From assembly GCA_000320605.2 (NCBI GenBank), contig KB445796.1, positions 194,916 through 258,915 on the forward strand: a stretch of DNA of 64,000 nt. The letters are read 5' to 3'. The position numbers and the translations under genes are program-made. This DNA comes from Gelatoporia subvermispora B (Eukaryota; Basidiomycota; Agaricomycetes; Polyporales; Gelatoporiaceae). This document shows, in pieces, positions 55,186 through 64,000 of this stretch. Positions within the stretch are counted from its first letter, which is position 1. Every line of letters begins with the position of its first letter. The notes below the pieces were generated by a model, which was given only the letters and a program-made list of their open reading frames with translations, ran no database searches and was not told the origin of the DNA.

Positions 55186-56960
55186 CATCTGGACATGTTT
55201 CCCAGCAGCATACAACCCACAGGGTAATATATGGAATTCCGCGTGAGAGGGCCCAGGAAACTCCACCAGAGGAACGGTATCACCAAGCATACCGAAAACG
55301 CTATTCCTCATAGCGTTCCACGTATTCGGCAACAAATGGCTTGGCACCTTGTATACGACTGCAAACATCTGCGTCATGTGTTCCGCGCGACATCTTAATG
55401 ACCGAGTCTCTTTCATAAATAACGTGCGTCACTGCTGAATATGCTGGATAGTCATAAGTCGATGCGATTGCACCTAATAGCAGATGAGATTCTCACCCAA
55501 ATTATGCGTATCTCAGGTCTTTCTAAGACTTCGCCTCTAGACGAGTGTTGCTCTAGTCCTTGAAAAAGCTCCGGGAGGTGTACCATTAGGTAGGGAATCT
55601 GATCTTCAGAATCTCACGGATATTCCGAAGCAATGTCCACGCTTCTCACGCTTTGAACCCGCAGAGTGTCAATAATGTAAATTATGAATGGACGATCTCT
55701 CGCATTGCACATGCAATGCCTCAAAACCCCATGCGAACTCCTTCTCCTAGCACGCCGCTTTGCACCCTTGTGGTGTCTGCATCTACCGTTCTGATAGTGC
55801 CCCTGTGTATACATGGAAGCAAATTCTAGATACAGACTTACATCCACATCTCAGTGGCTGCTACGGTCAAGGGGAGTGAGCTGTGTTGAGGGGTCCGCCA
55901 GTGTATAACCGCACTGAGTCGCCACGTACCAGCTCTATTGACCCTTCGCTTTCATTGCGTTTCCACGCCGCTGTATAACGCGCGATCGCACATACGTCTT
56001 TGGTTCGGGTCATGAGAATGTGGAATGTGCTTACAGCCAGTATATAGCATTTACAGCCTGAACGATGTCGAAGTAATGAACAGAGATCGTGCTTATCGGC
56101 TTGGCGCAGATATGAGAGGCACCGCATGTATAATCCGGCATTTATACTGGAACATATTCTAGAACTTCTGACCGGGACCGGTTGTACTATCGTCAGCCGA
56201 AGGGCAGGTCTCTCTCACAAGGCGTGACTCGGTGTCTGGCTAAGAGCGGCTTGAGGTAACGCAAGTCAGGGGAAGACCTAAGTTGTTTGTACATCAAAAA
56301 GTGCAATGACATTTGCCTTGTGACTGTGCTGAGTCTTCAGTTGAGATTGTTATGATCGTGGATTTGTGACAGTGAATCGTTACAGCTTGACCGAAGACTC
56401 CGTCTGCTTCGCTGGCTCCGGTACCACGGTATAAAAGTTGTACAAGCAAGTAGATTCCCCAAACGACTGAAAGCAAACAAAGGTGCGCACCAGTCAACTC
56501 AGAGTCTAACCGTACCAGACCTTCTCAGTAGGAGACGTCGGCATCAGTGGCGCGGTGCGGTGTCGGCAACTTAATGGAGGACCAGGCATAAATAACTCTT
56601 GAGTAACACCTCGGATTGGCTTTAACCGCCGTTCATATCAACAACAGAAGGATGAGTTACTCTCTTCTAGGCCAGTCGCTAGCTACACTTACTTGTGAGA
56701 GTAAAAGCAGGAAACTCGAAGTCGACCGCTGGAATCGACCATGCCAACGGGTGTGGGAACGGGGCCACGTGAACTCCCAAACTCATCCTGATACTCATCG
56801 GCAACGGATAAGCTGCGTTTTCACGTGGGAATTCACGTTGTAATTTGACGAGTAACTCGAAAATTGCCCTTACTGGACTCTACGTCTCTGTTCTTATTCT
56901 CTGTAACCTTGAGGCGGTTGCTTCCGCTCGTGTGAGCCTCCAGACTTCCGTCATGCCTCC
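55186..56960. other. Divergent 5' flanks P450 / MDM31, one gene remnant possible
   Basis: 1.8 kb with no supported gene. A 40-codon plus-strand frame at 55441-55563 (MLDSHKSMRLHLIADEILTQ) has an F-box-like LxxDEIL start but stops after a few lines; probably chance or a remnant. The rest shows nothing. Confidence 0.45.
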
Positions 56961-59531
56961 ATGCACGGCACAATGAGATCAGTTCTTGTGCGACATACCG
57001 GCAGGAGCTGCACCCCCGCTGCGCTTGACCGCTATGCCACCATCCGCAGATTCTTCACTCAACACGTTGCAACTTCACCACCGGCTCGGAATACCTGGGC
57101 AGACACTTCTAGGAGTCCTCTCTCAGTCTTGAAGTTATCCCTCACAATCCGCGCAGGTTTCACCCATACATCGCGACGACACTTCTCTGTGACGACAATA
57201 CTACGAAACGAACCCAAATCCAGGACCACCCAGGCCCGAGGAGTGGACGCAGAGCATGAGCGACCGAATCGGGACACCCCCCCTCCCTCAGAGGGACCTT
57301 CTACAAGCTTCGATCCACGCAACCCTGAAAACTACCCGCGTTTCTTCCGGCGACTTGCAATGTCACTTCCACACCTGCACCGGCCGACGCGAGATGACTT
57401 TCTAAAGGCGGCAAATGGCTTCTGGCAGCGGGCTCGAGTGCGCTTCAAATGGTTGACTATACGCTCTTTTCGCAAATATAACGCGGATGAGATCTCCGCA
57501 TTTATCACCTGGTTCCTAATGAGCCAGACCTTGTGGCTCTTTGTTGGAACGTAAGCAATAGTGGTCTACTCCCCACATACGCTGTGTTCACGCACTCCTC
57601 TCAAGCACGACATTCTTCTCTGTGCTGTTCGCCACTGCCAACAGTCTGAGACTACAGGGTTTGTACCAGCGGTGCATATAATCGACGCATAGAACCGAGC
57701 CTGACCGTTTTGCAGAGTATGTTGCCCGCGCGATCTCCGACTACCTCACTTCTGAGACCGGAATCACCATCATTTTCGAGTCCGCCATCGTACCAAAATG
57801 GAAGGACTCGCATATCTCCTTCAAAAATGTCTTTGTATCTCGTCGCCCATTGGATTTGGAAACTGTGCGACAGCGCAGGTCTCTCCGAAACGCGGGGTAC
57901 AAGGCGGCCGTTGGCTATGATGTCAGCAATCACCCCTCAAATCATAGCCTTGCTGAGGAAGACGACGACATGATGCTGGAAGACCATTCAAACGACGATG
58001 TGAACTATTCGATGTTTGATTTGAGTGTCGACTCGATTGATGTCACGCTGTCTTTCACGCGGTGGTGGCAGGGCAAGGGTCTTGTAACGGACGCCGTGAT
58101 CAAAGGCGTACGCGGCGTTTTAGGTGCAGTCTTTCTTCGACCCAGAATCTGCGATGAGCTGATCGCGCTCCCAGATCGCCGTTCCGTGACTTGGGACCCT
58201 GATCACCCTTTGGACCCTGCTGCGTTCAGGCACATTGCACAGCCGGGCGATTTTGAGCTCGAGTCGCTGCGTCTTGAGGATGTTCTCATCACGGTGTATC
58301 AGCCTGGCGGATTCCGGCCGTACACCGCGAGTATCTTCCGCGCCGACATACGCACGTTCCGCAAGCAGTGGCTGTTTTACGACTTCCTGCGCGCAGAGAA
58401 TGTCGTCGGACAGTTTGACAACTGTCTATTCAGCCTGCACCGCCCGCAGAGCATTGGGCGGACAACCGACCAGGACCTCAAGGACGGCCAGTGGGCGCGC
58501 ATGGTCCGTCCCCATTTTTCGCTCGAGGACGTGTAGACCAGGCCTAACCTCGACTCCTGTTCGCAGTCCCGCTTTAGGATGGATGGCTTGAACGTAGACC
58601 ACCTGCAGGCGATGACGACGCAGGAGGGCCCGATTTCGTGGATTACCTCCGGCAAGGTCGATGCGGTGCTCGATATCAAGTTCCCGCGCGAGGACCCAGA
58701 AGAGGGCTTCGAGGCGCTCCTGGGAGAACTCGCGGACGCGATCTCGACCGCTGCGTCATCTGTTGCCCTCGATCGCATTCCAGGCCAGCGCGAGCTCGCT
58801 AAGCCCCCGCTGAGCCCGCCTTCGGACGAGGAGGACGCGCGTCGCCCGCAACATGAGGACAAGCCGCGACTGGTTATCGATATTGATCTGAGGTTCAGGG
58901 ACCTCAAGGCGGCGGTCCCGATCTTTACGAATGACCTCAGCTATGTGAATAACGCGCTGATTAGGCCGATTGTTGCGTTTATGAAGTGCGTCACTGTCGA
59001 TCGTGAGTGGTCTAGGTGCTGATCTCGGGTTTATAGCGTACACCGGACGCTGGTGCCTATTCGCTGCCATGTCGTAAAGGACCTGAGCGAATTTGACGGT
59101 GCATGGACGGTAAGTGACATCATCAATGTGACCTGATCTGTCCCTCATCGAGTATGCGTTTCAGATGTGGGAAAGTGAGTTGTTTGTATCCCCCAGTTCA
59201 GTGTAATGGTTGACTGAGGGCCTTATCCTAGCTGGCCTTATGGATTCGATTGCCCTCAAAGTAAGGATTCCGTCGCATTCCTTCCATCATCATGCTTATC
59301 CCTGCACTTCAGGTATATGAAGCAATGGCCTACCACGTTACTCAAGCCAACTTCAATCGGCGCATCAGGGCAGTGAGCTCCTGGAGCCTGCACATGACCG
59401 CCAGTGCCATCCTCTCCACCCTGCGCACGCTGGTCGATCCGGTCGCCGTGCACGTGCGGGACCTGTACGAGCAGGGCCTGCCGTACGAACCTGTCGGCCG
59501 CATTTCCGGAAGCGCGTTCCTGACTGCGTGA
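56961..59531 (+). CDS. MDM31: Mitochondrial inner membrane protein Mdm31
   Basis: Eight exons give 726 residues. Mdm31/Mdm32 proteins of the inner membrane are needed for normal mitochondrial shape, mtDNA stability and phospholipid homeostasis. The first 85 residues are a basic, Ser/Thr-rich presequence (RHFSVTTILRNEPK near its end). Two hydrophobic stretches flank intron 1 (AFITWFLMSQTLWLFVGT and TFFSVLFATANSL). The intermembrane part has ITIIFESAIVPKWKDSHISF, DVTLSFTRWWQGKGLVTDAV, KGVRG, FDNCLFSLHRPQ and SWITSGKVDAVLDIKFP, then an acidic insert and DLRFRDLKAAVP; the second helix region lies near WSLHMTASAILSTLRTLV. Exon 6 (59165-59174) is only 10 nt. The start is the first Met that gives the presequence. 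Confidence 0.88.
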
Positions 59532-59777
59532 GCAGACAGACGGACACGTGAACGCCACTCGCTGACAATGTATTGCTAGCCGAGGTGTGCCACGGAAGCG
59601 AAGTTGATTCAGCATTGACACTTGCGTTACCGTGTATTTCCCTTTGTGCGACTCTGCGGCCTCAGCGTTCCAGGACAGTCAAAGTGGACATATAGGTACA
59701 ATCTAGGCAAATACATACATAAATATAGTCCGCTACAACAGCAACAATAAGATGAGGCTGGCTCGGAAGGCGAGCAC

Positions 59778-61845
59778 TCAGTCATCGCGATACTTCTTGA
59801 TACGCTTCGCAAGCCATACGCCTACGAACGAGAACAAAACAGTAACGACTACCCACAAGTAGCCGCCGAGTATATTCTTCGAGACCGAGAAAGCAAAGAG
59901 CGAGCTGCAAGACTATGTGTTGGCCCACTTTACTGCTCGAAGAACAGCCAACTCACCTGATTATCGTGGGTCCAAGAGCGCCCGCGCTCGACTGGAAGAA
60001 CTCGGCCAGCCCATTCGCGGTGCCGAGCGAGGTTGTGCCTGGCGTGTGGTCCTTTGTCAGGATCATGATTATGCTAGCTCGCCGCGTCAGCACGCAACAA
60101 AACACGCCATGTACGTGACCGCTCACGAAAACGCCAGGCACCCAAGCCGCGAGAGGAATAGCACGGTGCCGATCCCGAGCCATTCGAAAGCACGGCCCTC
60201 CGCAGTTGTGGCCTGCTTCGCGAGGACGGAGAGGATGGACATCGAGGCGAAGGTGATGGGCCAGATTTGCATACAGAACGAGAAGACGGCGGGTGTGCCG
60301 AACCGCCGTAGCAGGACCGGCATGCAGGACTTGAGGACAATCGACACCGCGCCCATCGCGGAGAGCGCCTGGCCAATTTGCGAGACCTGGGATCCGGTGC
60401 ATGGGTGTCATTCATGCGTATTGATCTACAAAGCGAGGAGACGCACCGAAAGCTCGAGACCGTTTTGCGAAATGGGTGTGTATGCGAGGAGCACGAAGCC
60501 GTTGTTGAAGCATGCACCCGCGAAGCCTAGTGCGCCGCTTGCGAAGCAGACTGCGAGAACCGCGGGGATAGAGAGCAGTTGCTTGATGCTGAGCGGGTCG
60601 TACGGGATGTCCTCGTCGGTTATGTCGCCGATAGTGCCCGGTTCCTCGAAAGTGGGGACATTCTCAGGCTGTTTGATTAGTGCTCGCTTGGTAGGGAGTG
60701 TCTAAGAGGGCGCAATGCGGCTCAGCACAGAGGTGTGCTGTAGGGAGATGCGAAGGTCAAACGTACCTCTTCGAGTATGAAGATCGCGAGAAGGAGCGCG
60801 GCGAGTGTGCCTGCGACCGTTACGAGACATGGGAGGAGGTATGGGTATTTATTCCAGAACGGCGTGTCGAATTGGGATGGCCAACGCTCGGCGGGGTTGG
60901 CAAACGTACCCCCAATCAGTGGCCTATCTTGGAGAATCAGCTAGTCCTTGGGAAGTAAGACTTGTAGAGACATACCCTATGACGTATCCGACTGCAGCAA
61001 CGATGTCGTAGAAGGGAAATGCGATTGATTGGTTGGTAGAGTCGGTCAGTTCACCAACTACAGAGTGAATGGCCCCAGTGGTGGCAGAGAAGACGCCGAC
61101 TGTGCGATGGGAAGAGAAAGAGATTAGTGTGATATGAAGCGGTATGTATTTTCACGTAAGCAGCGTGGATTCAATCTCTGTAGGCTTTCTGGATAGTGAT
61201 GTGCAATCATCCCGTCAGGTGAACGCGACAGGCTGCATGTCTCCATGTAGATACGGTAAAAATGGACAGCGGCACTGACGGTCCTGGGGGAGCCGGATCA
61301 TGACGTACCGAGGAATCGTGTAAGCAGCACGGTAGCAAAGGATTGCGATAGGCCAAAAAGCACAGTGAAGACCGCTATCCCAATGGTGCCAATAACAATG
61401 ACGGGTATACGGCCCACTCTATCTACAAAAGCGCAGCACGATTGTGAGCAGTTCGCCCGGTCTCATACAATAGACACTGGTACCAGATACGCGTGCCCAC
61501 AAGTAGATTGTAAGCAGGTGTGATACACCACCTGCACTCCCCTGAAGAGGACTGGTGTTGGCGGCGCCATCACTTGTCCACAGATACAGTATCACTAACC
61601 ACTAAGCCGCTGTAGTACCCCGTTTCTGCGCCTTCTGATGCTGCGAGTTTTGCCACCAGTTCATTCAGATAAGGCATCATCTGGGTATGCGACACCGGGA
61701 GTGTAAGCTTGATCGCATATATCGCGGCAAGCTGCAGTTTAGGAAGAGGAGTTATTGAAGGCGCGACCTGACCATTCCGGGGCAGCAGGGGGTCGCTCTC
61801 GAGACTCCCGGAGGCAGAATCGGCATCCAGCAGTTCAGCGGTCAT
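59778..61845 (-). CDS. MFS transporter, drug:H+ antiporter-like
   Basis: Nine exons give 485 residues with 12 helices. The N-terminal cytosolic leader contains ESDPLLPRNGQ. Helix 1 (LAAIYAIKLTLPVSHTQMMPYLNE), LLTIYLWARVSDRVGRIPVIVIG with the MFS motif A (D-R-V-G-R) formed across intron 2, then IHSVVGELTDSTNQ and a GPLIGG antiporter-like motif in helix 5. The central loop is acidic (EEPGTIGDITDED). It matches the fungal group related to plant ZIF1 and yeast YCR023C, often annotated as MFS multidrug or peptide-type carriers; the substrate is unknown. Intron 3 (61100-61308, 209 bp) is four times longer than the others. Diverges from BXI1 over 325 bp. Confidence 0.85.
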
Positions 61846-61900
61846 GTCTAAGGATATGTGAGATGAAACGAGAGACGTGCACCCTTCGGTGGAGTTGTGG

Positions 61901-61907
61901 GTTTATA
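61901..61907 (-). promoter_or_regulatory. TATA-like box of the MFS gene
   Basis: TATAAAC on the minus strand, about 56-62 bp before the start codon. Confidence 0.35.
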
Positions 61908-62170
61908 TTTGCTTCGATGCCATCGCAATTGATAGACTTATAGAGCAAGCATGGAACGCGTGCTCGCCGTGCCAGATGGCGAGCTCCTGTCTGACGAGAT
62001 GCAGCCCGAGCCCCCCCACGAACCCAACTCAGCACAGACGCCCGCTGCGATCTGCCATATACACGTGAATCGTCCCACGTGCGTTCTGGCACGTGATCAA
62101 CTACGCACGGAGGCTATGGCAGGCGCTTCCGTACAATTCGAGTCGACTTCTCTCTTGTTCTGCAACCACC
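61908..62170. promoter_or_regulatory. Divergent promoter MFS / BXI1, distal part
   Basis: Two CACGTG/CACGTGA-like words (near 62062-62070 and 62089-62095) lie 75-110 bp upstream of BXI1; such E-box words bind bHLH factors in fungi, but no further support is visible. Confidence 0.3.
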
Positions 62171-63461
62171 ATGAGCACCACCAACTACACTCAAGCCCCG
62201 CCCCCCTATCAGGGCTCCCCAGGGAAGGTCTCTTCTGTGTCGCAGGAAGATGAGGCCGCCCAGCCGCTTCTAGGCAGCCCTAGGGCCGGTCCAAGTGCTG
62301 GAGGCATTTACGACCAGCCCGCGTTCGGTGATGTTCCGGACGACTTCAAGGTGCGCAGTTTTGCCGAGTTTCGGGGACGCCTTTGGCCAACATATCTTAC
62401 TCCGTGCAGTACGGAACCAGCGTCTACGATAGTTCGCCCGAGATTAGACAAGCCTTCGTCCGCAAAGTCTACACTATTCTCTGTAAGCGCTCGCACCTTG
62501 ACCCTGAACATATCGTGAAACTAAAAGCACTTATTAGTCTGCCAGATCGTAAGCCTATTTCTCGGAATCTGATACATTTGGTGGTTACAGCGAATCAACA
62601 GCTCGCAACTTGCATTGTAGGCGGCAGCATCTCGCAGTCTCAGTCCACTATCGTCTGGGTCCAGGAACAGTGAGTACCCAAACCCTAAGCACGTTGTTAT
62701 CTCAGTGAGCTAACTCGTGCACTCCAGCACATGGTCATTTTATGTCCCTCTCTTTGGTACCTTAGTCAATCTCGGTCTGCTGTACTGGAAACGCCACAGC
62801 CATCCCATCAACCTTGTTCTGCTCTCCACTTTCACAGCCCTGGAAGCGTTTGCGCTGGGTGTGATGGTTGCATTCTTCGACAACATCCTTGTTCTGCAGG
62901 CATTGTAAGTATCATCTCATTTGGTGCTGGCCGTGGTCCATGACTAATGTAAACTTAGGTTGATTACTCTCGGCGTGTTCTTGGGCTTGACCTTGTTCAC
63001 TTTCCAGTCCAAGGTGGGCTTACCGGTCTGTTGTACGTATTCAAGGAGCGTTCCTGACGGGTTTCAACCAGTATGATTTCAGTGGATTTGGCCCTTGGCT
63101 CTTCGGTGGCCTTATTGCGATAAGTACGTCCTGTGTCGATGCTGATGTTCATGTGCATCAGTTGCTCACCTCCGGTGTCCCAGTGATGACTGGCTTCGTC
63201 GCTATGTTCCTGCCTTTCAATCGTACATTCGACCTAGTGATGGCCATTTGTGGTTGCCTGCTGTTCAGCGGCTACATTGTCTACGACACATACATCATTA
63301 CGAAGAAGCTCTCCCCGGACGAGTATATCATGGCGGCGATCAGCCTCTACCTGGACTTCATTAACCTATGTAAGTCCTATCCTTCTCTTCCTCGGCCTTT
63401 GGCTTACAGCTTTTCAGTCATCAATATCCTCCGTGTTCTCAATGACGTTCAGGAGCGGTAA
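62171..63461 (+). CDS. BXI1: BAX inhibitor family protein Bxi1
   Basis: Eight exons (62171-62350, 62410-62482, 62591-62669, 62728-62904, 62959-63013, 63072-63123, 63184-63369, 63418-63461) give 281 residues with seven helices. Bxi1/Lifeguard-type (TMBIM) proteins sit in ER or vacuole membranes, leak calcium and modulate the unfolded-protein and cell-death responses. The Pro/Ser-rich N-terminus is cytosolic. Hallmarks: EIRQAFVRKVYTIL, ATCIVGG, WVQEHTWSFYVPL, LLSTFTALEAFALGV, ITLGVFLGLTLFTFQSKYDFSG, CGCLLFSGYIVYDTYII, and a C-terminal pair of acidic motifs (SPDEYIMAAISLYLDFINLFINIL) that form the di-aspartyl calcium-sensing site in bacterial relatives. The end LNDVQER follows the family pattern. 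Confidence 0.92.
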
Positions 63462-64000
63462 ATTTGGATCGCGTCTCTGCGGGAATGAGGACCCGAAGGG
63501 TACTGTACAATAATCACGGGCTCATTTTGTGCTCGTTCTCGCTTACCGACATGTCGTGATTGCTGCATTCTGCTGTGAAGTAGTGTATGATTGTTAATTT
63601 TGTATATGAAGCTTCGCTGAGAGGCTTTGCAGCGTTTTCTGCGGATCTTGTAGATCATGCGTGTGAAATGGCGTCATACTGAGACTTCGCCTGTTGCACG
63701 TTAGTCGTGCTCCAGCTCGGACATGACGCATAGATGATTGCCTTCAGCATTACTAAGTATGTGATGGCTCAGACACAAATTGCAGGATGTGTATGTCATC
63801 CGATCAGACCAACTGCTTTTCCCTTTCCACGAATGGGTGTGCATCTCAACTTACAAGTAGATGGCCCTCCGGGAAGACCTGGAAATGAAAGTGAAGGCAC
63901 TCCCAATAACTGTTCGCACAAATTGGGCAGGCCCAGCATTTGATTGGATGCGCCAGGTAACACCCGTGTCAGTCTACGGTTAGAATAGGCTCATTGAAAC
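63462..64000. other. 3' flank, no gene seen
   Basis: Holds the BXI1 3' flank; short frames on both strands without recognisable domains run to the window edge. Confidence 0.5.

Noticed and set aside
55441..55563. Possible F-box fragment (LIADEILTQIM)
   Set aside because: Only about 40 codons, no downstream repeats; the resemblance rests on a few residues.
1..64000. CRISPR arrays, bacterial operons, rRNA and tRNA genes
   Set aside because: No regularly spaced repeats and no ribosomal RNA stretch; TTCGAATC-type words near 2240 and 42875 lack the rest of a tRNA cloverleaf. The introns show that the DNA is eukaryotic.

Overview
The window is nuclear DNA of a filamentous basidiomycete, most likely an Agaricomycete wood- or litter-decay fungus of polypore type. 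The evidence is: genes cut by many 48-65 bp GT-AG introns; several very small exons; a DUF6534-type membrane protein, a fungus-specific (FuA-type) glutathione transferase, a microsomal P450 and secreted GH115 and GH105 plant-cell-wall enzymes; and no bacterial-style operons. I spliced every gene by eye. Each model keeps one open frame through all junctions, but none has been checked against RNA or a database.

Layout. 0-7 kb: 3' end of glutamate-cysteine ligase (+), an RraA/HMG-aldolase-like gene (-), a glutathione transferase (+) whose first intron carries a 745 bp Helitron-like insertion, and a small single-pass membrane protein (+). 7-15.4 kb: a 23-exon GH115 alpha-glucuronidase (-), a 2.8 kb gene-poor stretch and a GH105 hydrolase (+). 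16-30 kb is a housekeeping block: VanZ-like membrane protein (+), Mmc1-like mitochondrial protein (+), TIM17 (-) divergent from an R1-type zinc-finger protein (+), hexose transporter (-) divergent from TRM11 (+). 30.7-45.4 kb is rich in oxidoreductases and mobile DNA: a second copy of the glutathione transferase (+), a berberine-bridge-type FAD oxidase (-), a decayed short-chain reductase copy, a 679 bp TIR element with an 8 bp target duplication, a 17-exon DUF6534 membrane protein (+), and two intact reductase paralogues (-), one with a 184 bp foldback MITE beside its TATA box. 46-64 kb: a secreted disordered protein with two KR sites (-) divergent from the cell-fusion gene PRM1 (+), FuA-type glutathione transferase (+), P450 (-), MDM31 (+), and an MFS transporter (-) divergent from a BAX-inhibitor gene BXI1 (+).

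How it fits together. The cell-wall enzymes and the hexose transporter fit growth on plant polysaccharides; GCGGGG motifs upstream of the transporter fit carbon catabolite repression. Three glutathione transferases, glutathione synthesis, a P450, an FAD oxidase and duplicated NAD(P) reductases fit detoxification or modification of small aromatic or lipophilic compounds. There is no polyketide, peptide or terpene synthase, so a true secondary-metabolite cluster is not supported.

I found no convincing undescribed biological system. The most unusual signals are genomic: a Helitron-like insertion whose exact removal rebuilds a splice donor, two further non-autonomous elements with clean boundaries, four probable GC-AG introns among about 137 predicted, and genes with exons of 6-14 nt.
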